NCBI GenBank assembly: GCA_016650115.1
Contig: JAENWI010000075.1
Span: 1-6,758 of the forward strand
Reading direction: 5' to 3'
Length of the DNA: 6,758 nucleotides
From: Peptostreptococcaceae bacterium
GTDB taxonomy: Bacteria; Bacillota; Clostridia; Peptostreptococcales; Anaerovoracaceae
The position numbers and the translations under genes were made by a program. The notes beneath the pieces were generated by a model. It saw nothing but the letters and a program-made list of their open reading frames with translations, did no database searches and was not told where the DNA came from. Below, in pieces: positions 1-5,125 of the stretch. The stretch's first letter is position 1. Each line of letters begins with the position of its first letter.

Positions 1-681
1 AAGGTGGCAAAGGTTCGTGCAGCAATTAACAACGCAAACAAGGCGGGAATTTCGGTTATGGAATATAAACCGCAGGAATCAAGGAATCAGGAAGTGGAAA
101 ACCAAATTTCTGAAATATCAAATGAATGGATAAAGAACAAAGGTGGAGAGGAAATGGGATTTATGCTTGGTGGAACAGGTATTGATGCTCCCCTCGACAG
201 AAGATATTTTTATGCTGTTGATAATGAAAACAAGATTCAGGGGTTTGTCGTTTTCTTGCCATACCTATCAGGCAAAGGATATCTTGCCGATGTGACGAGA
301 CGACGTAAAAATTCATTACAGGGAATTCTTGAAAAAATTATATTTGATGCATTCATGAAAATGAAGGAAGAAGGAGTTGTTTGGGGTAATATGGGATTAT
401 CACCATTATATAACGTTGCGGATGAGGTTAAGTCAAACATTCCAGAAAAAATATTCAACTATATCTACGAAAATATGAACAATTATTACGGCTTTAAAGC
501 GCTTCATCATGCAAAGGAAAAATATGCTCCAACAGAGTGGAAACCGAGATATTTGGCTTTTAGTCCACGTCCATTCACGCCAGATTTAGCTTATGCGATG
601 GTGCGTGTACAAGTTGGCAGGAGTTTGGGTAAAATAGTGTTTTCTGAATTGAACAGAAAAAAGGGTGGAAATTTTTTTTAA
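1..681 (+). CDS. MprF-like aminoacyl-phosphatidylglycerol synthase, C-terminal catalytic domain (5' partial)
   Basis: The frame is open to the left edge, so the N-terminus lies outside the window. About 225 residues are visible. Residue numbers below count from the GTG at 4. The sequence resembles the DUF2156/LPG_synthase_C domain, a tandem GNAT-like fold that moves an amino acid, usually lysine, from aminoacyl-tRNA to membrane phosphatidylglycerol. This lowers surface charge and sensitivity to cationic peptides. Family-like features are the basic helix AAINNANKAGI (6-16), the core strand NKIQGFVVFLPY (76-87), DVTRRR (96-101), MGLSPL (130-135) and the late motif FKALHHAKEKYAP with W179-PRYLAF. 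No membrane helices are visible here. A full MprF would carry its flippase domain upstream, but a stand-alone soluble synthase is equally possible. The last residues (about 205-225) are low complexity and end at a T8 run, so the native C-terminus may be altered. The family call is firm; the substrate amino acid is unknown. Confidence 0.8.
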   Translation, partial: KVAKVRAAINNANKAGISVMEYKPQESRNQEVENQISEISNEWIKNKGGEEMGFMLGGTGIDAPLDRRYFYAVDNENKIQGFVVFLPYLSGKGYLADVTRRRKNSLQGILEKIIFDAFMKMKEEGVVWGNMGLSPLYNVADEVKSNIPEKIFNYIYENMNNYYGFKALHHAKEKYAPTEWKPRYLAFSPRPFTPDLAYAMVRVQVGRSLGKIVFSELNRKKGGNFF

Positions 682-1159
682 AAACAAATTTCGTGTGATT
701 ACAATTGATAGTCCTGGACATGGAAAGTCTACTTTTAGTATAAAACGATTGTCAATAGAGGTCATGGCAGACCATATTGTTAATTTATTAAAAGAACTTA
801 AGATTGATCATTTTATTTTGCTGGGGTTCAGCGATGGTGCAAATATAGCTTTAAAGATAGCTCAAAAAATTCCTGAAAGATTCCTTGCGCTTGTAGTGAT
901 TTGGGCCAATTTCTCTCCCGAAGGATTGAAAGCATACATACTGATACCAGTAAAAATAGCATATGCGGTATTGGTTTTGTTAAGGTTTGTACCATTATTA
1001 GACAGGGCTGCGCAAAGACTATCCCTTGTCGTGAATGATCCCAAATTTGATAAACTAATGGTTAAAAAAATTACTATCCAAACGTTACTGCTGGCAGGTG
1101 AATATGATTTTATAAAGGAGTCGCATCTTCGAGAAATTGAAGATATTATTCCAAATGCT

Positions 1160-1197
1160 GAATTAAAGCTCCCGGGAATTTCCGGGAGTTTTAATTC
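1160..1197. repeat. 16-bp inverted repeat (strong hairpin) inside the hydrolase remnant
   Basis: The arms GAATTAAAGCTCCCGG (1160-1175) and CCGGGAGTTTTAATTC (1182-1197) are complementary at 15 of 16 positions. The sixteenth is a G-U pair in RNA, so the transcript can form an unbroken 16-bp stem with a 6-nt loop. No T-tract follows, so this is not a standard terminator on the + strand. It lies where the hydrolase catalytic His loop should be. It could be a small palindromic insertion, an mRNA-stability element or a terminator-like remnant. Confidence 0.8.
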
Positions 1198-1265
1198 GTC
1201 AAGGGACAGCAAGGAATATTTTAACAGCACCGTCAAATGCATTTGTTGTATATTAAAAGCTGAGG

Positions 1266-1275
1266 TTGTTAACAA
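1266..1275. promoter_or_regulatory. 10-bp perfect palindrome upstream of the zinc-ribbon gene
   Basis: TTGTTAACAA is a perfect palindrome. It lies 16 bp upstream of the candidate -10 box at 1292-1297, overlapping the -35 zone and the last codons of the hydrolase remnant. It could be an operator half or chance in AT-rich DNA. No protein partner can be named. Confidence 0.3.
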
Positions 1276-1288
1276 TTGAAAGGATTTG

Positions 1289-1297
1289 TGGTATATT
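1289..1297 (+). promoter_or_regulatory. extended -10 promoter for the zinc-ribbon gene
   Basis: TG, one base, then TATATT matches an extended -10 element, 35 bp upstream of the ATG at 1333. The best -35 candidate (TTGTTA, 1266-1271) has a long 20-bp spacer, so the extended -10 would have to carry most of the promoter strength. A separate promoter fits the gene following a degraded frame. Confidence 0.4.
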
Positions 1298-1332
1298 GAG
1301 ACTAGGTATTATTACGAAAGGTGGAAATATAT

Positions 1333-1479
1333 ATGGTAAAGAAATGCAAACAATGCGGCTGCACTTTAGTAGCTGGTGAAAGCAATAACATCTGTGAAAA
1401 GTGTCGACAATACAAAAGAGACAAACAGGCAGAAGATAGAATTGCGGCGGCAGAAGCAAAGAAAAAAAAGCATCATTAA
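1333..1479 (+). CDS. 48-residue zinc-ribbon microprotein
   Basis: ATG at 1333 follows AAAGGTGG (1316-1323) at good spacing and opens a 48-codon frame ending in TAA. The protein has two Cys knuckles, C5-x2-C8 (with C10 next to it) and C21-x2-C24, about 12 residues apart. This is the layout of a small zinc ribbon or treble-clef-like fold. The rest is a charged, probably helical tail rich in Lys, Ala and Glu that ends KKKKHH. Such one-ribbon proteins can bind nucleic acid or protein partners, but nothing here fixes the role and I do not recognise the family. It has no signal peptide or membrane segment, so it should be cytoplasmic. The ribosome binding site, the Cys spacing and a nearby promoter make it a credible gene. 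Confidence 0.6.
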   Translation: MVKKCKQCGCTLVAGESNNICEKCRQYKRDKQAEDRIAAAEAKKKKHH

Positions 1480-1500
1480 TTCAGTTTCTGTGAAATAACT

Positions 1501-1620
1501 GTGAGGAAAAAGGAGCAAATCAAAAAAGATTTGGAATCAAGAATTGAAGCCGAAAAGGGAACAGAGAATACAGTAAAATATATTGAAAACCTGTATCAGG
1601 ACATAATAAAAGGCTATTAA
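1501..1620 (+). CDS. possible small charged ORF (39 codons) or gene remnant
   Basis: GTG at 1501 opens 39 codons of a charged, helix-prone peptide (RKKEQIKKDLESRIEAEKG, then VKYIENLYQDIIKGY) in the same frame as the zinc-ribbon gene, from which it is separated by TAA (1477-1479) and seven sense codons. No good ribosome binding site precedes the GTG. A strong AAAAAGGAG (1507-1515) lies inside the frame and would suit only a poor later start such as TTG at 1531. The stop codon lies inside the stem of the following terminator, which shows that transcription is expected to reach here. It could be a real short protein, the tail of a decayed gene, or chance. Confidence 0.3.
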   Translation: MRKKEQIKKDLESRIEAEKGTENTVKYIENLYQDIIKGY

Positions 1621-1635
1621 TTATTAATAGCCTTT
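1609..1635. terminator. bidirectional rho-independent terminator
   Basis: AAAGGCTATTAA (1609-1620) pairs perfectly with TTAATAGCCTTT (1624-1635) around a 3-nt loop. On the - strand the stem is followed by TTTTATTATG, a good U-tract, 10 bp past the stop codon of the NifX-like gene. On the + strand it is followed by a weaker TTTACGTTTG. It sits between convergent transcripts and probably serves both, best for the - strand gene. Confidence 0.75.
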
Positions 1636-1645
1636 ACGTTTGTAT

Positions 1646-1999
1646 TTAACTATGACATTCGTGTTCGTGGCAAGAGTCGCCTGAGTCTACAAGTGACCCG
1701 TCAAGCCATTTAAGTGTTGTTTCCTTCACATCACCGGAACATCCGCGTAACACGTCAATGCCTGCATTTTTTAAAACATTGACGGCTCCTTCACCCATGT
1801 TGCCAGCTAGCATAATTTCTACTCCCAATTCTGAAAGAGTTTGTGCAATATTTGATTTGCAGCCACAACCGGCAGGGGCTGCAAGCTTTTCTTGCGCTAT
1901 AATTTCTTTGTTATCGTCAATTGTGAAAATAGTATAGTGTTCACAATGTCCAAAATGATCATCGATTAAATTCTGCCTTGATGGTAAAGCAATTTTCAT
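1646..1999 (-). CDS. dinitrogenase iron-molybdenum cofactor (NifX/NifB-type) domain protein
   Basis: This 117-residue protein matches the small family related to NifX, NafY and the NifB C-terminal domain, an RNase-H-like fold that binds FeMo-cofactor precursors in diazotrophs. Many anaerobes carry stand-alone members of unknown role. Visible marks are the N-terminal strand MKIALPS, the DDHFGHCEHYTIF segment (13-25), a GCGC cluster (44-47), the LAGNMGEGAVNVLKNAGIDV core (64-83) and GCSGD (86-90). The tail SCHEHECHS (109-117) is rich in Cys and His and looks metal-binding. I chose ATG at 1999 because GGAGG lies five bases upstream and the family begins MKIA; the frame stays open upstream to 2101 without homology. 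It is divergent from a UPF0251 gene, a common pairing in anaerobes. No other nif genes are here, so a nitrogen-fixation role is not implied. Confidence 0.85.
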   Translation of the reverse strand: MKIALPSRQNLIDDHFGHCEHYTIFTIDDNKEIIAQEKLAAPAGCGCKSNIAQTLSELGVEIMLAGNMGEGAVNVLKNAGIDVLRGCSGDVKETTLKWLDGSLVDSGDSCHEHECHS

Positions 2000-2044
2000 A
2001 AATACCTCCAATATGATATAATGAGTTATAGTTTTTATGGATTG

Positions 2045-2073
2045 TTGGCTTATACTTGTAATATATTCATTAT
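2045..2073 (+). promoter_or_regulatory. probable promoter of the UPF0251-sanA-like operon
   Basis: TTGGCT (2045-2050), a 17-bp spacer and CATTAT (2068-2073) are the best-spaced + strand elements. A perfect TATAAT exists at 2073-2078 but has only a weak -35 (TTATAC, 2050-2055) at 17 bp. Either choice overlaps the opposing promoter's -10 region, so the two promoters should compete. The UPF0251 start codon is at 2126. Confidence 0.45.
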
Positions 2074-2098
2074 ATAATACATTAATGACATAAGTCAA
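2069..2098 (-). promoter_or_regulatory. promoter of the NifX-like gene
   Basis: On the - strand, TTGACT (- strand reading of 2093-2098), an 18-bp spacer and TATAAT (- strand reading of 2069-2074) form a near-consensus sigma-A promoter. The predicted start leaves an untranslated leader of about 60 nt before the ribosome binding site at 2005-2009. The -35 box lies inside the right arm of the inverted repeat, so a repressor bound there would block it. Confidence 0.65.
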
Positions 2099-2125
2099 CA
2101 ACTAAACCGTTAAGGAGGTAAAATA

Positions 2126-2509
2126 GTGGCAAGACCTAGAAAATGCAGAAAAGTATGTTGCATGCCAGTTTGTACGAGATTTGGCCCTCTTGACTTATTA
2201 AACGGCGGAAATAATTATGTTGTAATGACAGTTGATGAATATGAAACAATAAGGCTTATCGATTTAGAAGGATTGACACAAGAAGAGTGCTCAAATCAAA
2301 TGAATGTGGCACGAACAACCGTACAGTCAATTTATGATAATGCAAGGAAAAAATTGTCGGATTCCTTAGTCAATGGTAAAGTACTACATATTGAAGGTGG
2401 AGAATATAAGATTTGCGATGGACTTATTAAGCCTTGTGGTAAAGAGGGATGTCTTAAACGTAAATGTGATAATCAGATGAAACAGGCATTATTGGAGGGG
2501 AACGATTAG
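2126..2509 (+). CDS. UPF0251 (DUF134) family Cys-rich HTH DNA-binding protein
   Basis: The 127-residue protein has the UPF0251 signature: N-terminal MARPRKCRKVCCMPVCTRFG (1-20), then the VDEYETIRLIDLEGLTQEEC segment (36-55) leading into a sigma-70-region-4-like helix-turn-helix (about 47-84, core ARTTVQSIYDNARKKLSDSL). The C-terminal part adds a Cys cluster (C104, C109, C114). In all, Cys sits at 7, 11, 12, 16, 55, 97, 104, 109 and 114, enough for a metal or Fe-S site, which I infer and cannot prove. Family members are predicted regulators and often sit beside NifX-type proteins, as here. GTG at 2126 is supported by AAGGAGG at 2112-2118. The last codons carry the ribosome binding site for the next gene, whose TTG directly follows this stop codon, so the two should be translationally coupled. 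Confidence 0.85.
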   Translation: MARPRKCRKVCCMPVCTRFGPLDLLNGGNNYVVMTVDEYETIRLIDLEGLTQEECSNQMNVARTTVQSIYDNARKKLSDSLVNGKVLHIEGGEYKICDGLIKPCGKEGCLKRKCDNQMKQALLEGND

Positions 2510-3187
2510 TTGACGAAGATAAAAAAGAAAAAATTCATTATTATAATAATTACTGCTACTGTACTTTTATTTATATGCTGTGCACCTTTTATAATTAATG
2601 AATATGTGAAATCCAGTGTAGAAGGTAATATCATAGGTGAAGAAGAATTTGATACTATTGCTGTAGACTGTATTTTGGTTTTAGGGGCAGGATTAAAAGC
2701 GGATGGCACTCCAAATAACATGCTGCAGGAAAGACTGGATAAAGGAATTGAACTGTACAAAAGGGGTATTGCTGAAAAGCTTTTATTGAGTGGTGATAAT
2801 GGACAAGTGGCGTATGATGAAGTCAATGCAATGAAGACTTATGTAATAGATGAAGGGGTACCGCCAGAGGATATATTTTTAGATCATGCAGGGTTTTCCA
2901 CCTATGAATCAGTCTATCGGGCAAGAGATATTTTTCGGGTTAAAAAGGTGATTATTGTAACACAAAAGTATCATCTTCCCAGGGCATTGTATATTGCTGA
3001 GGGGTTAGGTTTAGATGCTTATGGGGTAATTCCTGACAGCAGGGTATACAGTGGCCAGAATTACCGCGAAATCAGGGAAATTCTAGCTAGAAACAAAGAC
3101 TTTTTTACAACATTAATGAAGCCGGAGCCTACCTATTTAGGCGAGGAAATTCCAATTACTTCAAATGGAATTTTAAGTCATGACTAA
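2510..3187 (+). CDS. SanA/YdcF-type (DUF218) membrane-anchored envelope protein
   Basis: The protein has 225 residues with a basic N-terminus (KIKKKK) and one transmembrane helix (about 9-29), so it is likely anchored with its domain outside the membrane. The DUF218 domain follows, with all its marks: LVLGAGLKADGTPNNMLQER (56-75), SGDNG (94-98), YDEVNAM (102-108), DHAGFSTYES (125-134) and VTQKYHLPRALYIA (150-163). The combination resembles SanA, needed for envelope barrier function and vancomycin exclusion at high temperature in E. coli, more than YdcF. The biochemical activity of the family is unsettled. TTG at 2510 is the start: GGAGGGG (2494-2500) lies nine bases upstream and the codon touches the stop of the UPF0251 gene (zero spacing). 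Co-transcription with that regulator is therefore likely. No terminator is evident after it. Confidence 0.85.
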   Translation: MTKIKKKKFIIIIITATVLLFICCAPFIINEYVKSSVEGNIIGEEEFDTIAVDCILVLGAGLKADGTPNNMLQERLDKGIELYKRGIAEKLLLSGDNGQVAYDEVNAMKTYVIDEGVPPEDIFLDHAGFSTYESVYRARDIFRVKKVIIVTQKYHLPRALYIAEGLGLDAYGVIPDSRVYSGQNYREIREILARNKDFFTTLMKPEPTYLGEEIPITSNGILSHD

Positions 3188-3252
3188 GCATGGCTCATAA
3201 TAGTTCAAGGACAGCAACAGGTAAGTGTTAAAACCAGAAAGGGATAAAATTT

Positions 3253-3486
3253 ATGAAAACCCTCATTTTTAACGGTTCGCCAAGAACAAACGGAGATACA
3301 GCAATTTTAATAAATGAAGTCATTAGAAATCTGCAAGGAGACCACAAAATCATTCATGCATATGACTGCAACATTAAAGCTTGCATAGATTGCAGATATT
3401 GCTGGAAGAATGAAGGCTGCAGTCAAATCGACGGAATGCAGGAAGTCTACAACTACATTCAGGAATACGGATCATCAACGGATTGA
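3253..3486 (+). pseudogene. NAD(P)H-dependent FMN-reductase-like flavoprotein, 3' truncated
   Basis: The 77-residue frame starts as a typical flavodoxin-fold iron-sulfur flavoprotein or FMN reductase. It opens with strand MKTLIFNG, has the FMN phosphate loop GSPRTNGDT (8-16), then AYDCNIKACIDCRYCWKNEGC with Cys at 39, 44, 47, 50 and 56, and MQEVYNYIQE (62-71). Family members run to about 170-210 residues and continue with a second strand of the IVIASPIY type. Here homology stops after residue 71 and the frame ends in YGSSTD. The ATG at 3253 is preceded by AGAAAGGG (3236-3243), so expression signals remain intact. The missing two thirds are not found downstream, because a convergent glycosyltransferase gene begins to overlap at 3459. 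I infer truncation by a deletion or insertion near 3463-3470. A functional short flavoprotein is unlikely, as the fold needs the later strands. Confidence 0.75.
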
Positions 3487-5090
3487 CGGAAAGTTGATAA
3501 AAATTTCAAAGCAACTGAATCCCACGAATAATTGTCGATGCATATTTTCCTGGCAGTAGATTTTACCTTTTCATTCAAATCTGGCCCTCGTAGCAAATAG
3601 GTCTCCAATATAGTATTTATTTGAATGGCAATGTTTTTAACAAGGTCTTCATCAAGCCAAAGCTTGCCCAGGGCATTAAAATTGTCATCCAGGTCAGATA
3701 GCCCCGAATAGCTGTCTACAACGCTCTTAAATCCTGAATGATAGGGTTGTAGGGGGAAAACACCGCAGGCCAAAGCTTCAACTCCCACGAGACCAAATGC
3801 TTCAGGAAATATTGAAGGAGCTATCGCAATATCTGCACATGAGATTAAGTCTTTCAGAAGATTATGGTCCATAAAACCTGTAAAAACTACCTTGTCTGAA
3901 ATTATACCTATGGTCTTTTCAAAATAAGCTTTTGAGAGGTCAATATCTTCAAGGATATTAAGAATATAACCTGAATATATTTCGGTGCCGGGTTCAACAT
4001 GGCTTTGGAAATCTTGGGGACAGGTCAGGAGATGTTTCAGTTTTTTTGAATTTCCTGTTTCCATGGCACCAACAATGGCTTCAAGATAGCGTCTTGAAGT
4101 CCCAAATCCAACAAGAACAAGTTTGGTATCAGGGTTCTCCTGAAGTATAAACGGAAGAGACAAAATCAGATTGTGTATACCCTTTGTCCAGAGATATTTA
4201 CCGTAATAAAGCAATATGGTATCCTTCTCCCAGTCAATATGAAGCAGTTTATTCTTTATATCGGAGTCGATACTTTTGTTATCCCCTTCCCCCATGATGT
4301 TACCATACGCAGATTTGGCTTCCATGCTATTGCCATATTCAGATTCTACTTTTTTGAGAAGCATATCTATTCTTGCGTTTTTACTTGTGCCTTTTTCAAG
4401 GGGAATAAAACTTTCAATGTCCACTCCCGCTGGTATGAGTATTTTTTCTGCCTTGAATTCCGCTCGGCCCTGAAAGAAGTCAGTAAATTCCTGCATAGAA
4501 TAGTCAGTGAGAAATACCAGTTTATCTGTAACGTTCAGTCCTTCTATAGCATATCTTAATGCCAAGGCACTTTTTTTAACGGAAAAATTGAGACAACTGC
4601 CATGAACCACTGTGAAAATAAATACGTCAGTGAAATCTTCAAGAGCTCTTTTCACGTAAACCGGCTGCATTACAGTGTGATTGCTTATTATAATATCTGG
4701 TTTATGATCGGCAAAGGTGGACTTGAGAGCTTTTTCATTGCACGAAATATAATTTTCCAGATCTTTTTCTGAAAGCTGGGGGATTTCCTCTGCATCAAAA
4801 CCCTCATATCTGTCTTTTACATAAACTGGGAGAATTCTTCCTATATAAGGGATGTAACAGTTGCACTTCCCTTCGTAAGGAGTAGCTTTTCCATGAATCT
4901 GCTTTAATTTTTCGTTGCCCTCAGTAAACAGATATGCTGACTCTATAAAATCATATTTCTCAGCCGATTGTTCCTGACAGAAAAGTAATACTTCATGACC
5001 CATTTTGCAAAACTGCCGGCATAAGTTTTGAACGTAGAGATTACTTCCCGTTCCATTCAAAAAATAACCGTGAATAATAGCAATTTTCAT
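3459..5090 (-). CDS. GT-B fold glycosyltransferase, GT4-like
   Basis: This 543-residue protein starts with the GT-B N-terminal Rossmann pattern MKIAIIHGYF then GTGSNLYVQNL (13-23), and GHEVLLF (31-37). The C-terminal nucleotide-sugar domain shows YYGKYLWTKGIHNLI (295-309), LVLVGFG (324-330) and the diagnostic E-x7-E motif PEAFGLVGVE (E430, E438) of retaining GT4-type enzymes. It should transfer a sugar from a nucleotide donor to a lipid, glycan or protein acceptor in the cytoplasm; the acceptor cannot be read from sequence. It is longer than the usual 370-420 residues. The extra length includes a low-complexity linker with a 10-residue repeat (about 251-270) and an insert of about 60 residues at 335-395. 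ATG at 5090 has GGAGG nine bases upstream. It lies 35 bp after dbpA with no terminator between, so it is probably co-transcribed. Its last nine codons (including the stop) overlap the truncated flavoprotein gene tail-to-tail by 28 bp, so the C-terminal end may be rearranged. Confidence 0.85.
   Translation of the reverse strand: MKIAIIHGYFLNGTGSNLYVQNLCRQFCKMGHEVLLFCQEQSAEKYDFIESAYLFTEGNEKLKQIHGKATPYEGKCNCYIPYIGRILPVYVKDRYEGFDAEEIPQLSEKDLENYISCNEKALKSTFADHKPDIIISNHTVMQPVYVKRALEDFTDVFIFTVVHGSCLNFSVKKSALALRYAIEGLNVTDKLVFLTDYSMQEFTDFFQGRAEFKAEKILIPAGVDIESFIPLEKGTSKNARIDMLLKKVESEYGNSMEAKSAYGNIMGEGDNKSIDSDIKNKLLHIDWEKDTILLYYGKYLWTKGIHNLILSLPFILQENPDTKLVLVGFGTSRRYLEAIVGAMETGNSKKLKHLLTCPQDFQSHVEPGTEIYSGYILNILEDIDLSKAYFEKTIGIISDKVVFTGFMDHNLLKDLISCADIAIAPSIFPEAFGLVGVEALACGVFPLQPYHSGFKSVVDSYSGLSDLDDNFNALGKLWLDEDLVKNIAIQINTILETYLLRGPDLNEKVKSTARKICIDNYSWDSVALKFLSTFRQSVDDPYS
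4292..4346. repeat. 30-bp-period imperfect tandem repeat in the glycosyltransferase gene
   Basis: Two 25-bp copies, 4292-4316 and 4322-4346, match at 19 of 25 positions and are offset by exactly 30 bp. In the protein they give a 10-residue duplication (YGNSM... and YGNIM..., about 252-265) in a charged linker between the two GT-B domains. An internal duplication in a tolerant linker is the simplest reading. Confidence 0.55.
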
Positions 5091-5125
5091 AGTTTGAAAC
5101 CTCCTGTAAGGTGTATTTGAGTTAA

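Larger units (their letters stand above)
665..1279 (+). pseudogene. alpha/beta-hydrolase remnant, 5' truncated and lacking the catalytic His
   Basis: The frame encodes about 204 residues of an alpha/beta-hydrolase fold. Visible elements are strand-turn FRVITIDSPGHGKST (about 9-23), the nucleophile elbow GFSDG with Ser56, and the acid strand LLLAGEYDF with Asp148. Family members normally begin 40-60 residues earlier with a strand and an HG oxyanion loop; these are absent because an in-frame stop lies at 650-652. The only early start is a GTG at 665 with AAAGG directly against it, which is poor spacing. The His expected about 25 residues after the acid (a GxSHGS-like loop) is missing; the sequence reads PGISGSF at 170-176, inside a strong DNA hairpin. 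The frame overlaps the MprF-like gene by 17 bp and is +1 to it. I infer a decayed or deletion-truncated gene. A translated but inactive protein, or one made by frameshifting at the T8 run, cannot be excluded. Confidence 0.65.
2042..2101. promoter_or_regulatory. inverted-repeat operator candidate between divergent promoters
   Basis: TTGTTGGCTTAT (2042-2053) and ATAAGTCAACAA (2090-2101) are inverted copies matching at 11 of 12 positions, separated by 36 bp. Each arm contains the -35 box of the promoter firing inward from it. Between them lies the palindrome ATTATATAAT (2069-2078), shared by both -10 regions. The symmetry and placement suggest binding of one regulator to both arms. I infer autoregulation by the neighbouring UPF0251 protein, which is not shown by sequence alone. 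Confidence 0.5.

Noticed and set aside
1160..1197. The strong hairpin as a rho-independent terminator.
   Set aside because: The + strand continues GTCAAGGG and the - strand continues AGCATTTGG, so neither side has a proper U-tract.
862..1275. A 137-codon - strand frame opposite the hydrolase remnant.
   Set aside because: The + strand carries clear hydrolase motifs (GHGKS, GFSDG, GEYD); the antisense product has no recognisable family pattern and no ribosome binding site that I could see.
1280..1332. A riboswitch or structured leader before the zinc-ribbon gene.
   Set aside because: The span is only about 50 bp and contains a candidate -10 and a ribosome binding site but no stable structure or known aptamer motif.
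2000..2101. N-terminal extension of the NifX-like frame up to an ATG at 2101.
   Set aside because: The extension crosses the promoter and inverted repeat, lacks family similarity, and a strong GGAGG precedes the internal ATG at 1999.
1646..2509. A nitrogen-fixation locus, suggested by the NifX/NifB-type protein.
   Set aside because: No nifH, D, K, E, N or a radical-SAM nifB is present, and stand-alone members of this family are common in non-fixing anaerobes.
4173..4559. A 128-codon + strand frame inside the glycosyltransferase gene, and a 65-codon one beside it.
   Set aside because: They are shadows of a - strand gene with GT-B motifs; the products show no domain and the starts lack support.
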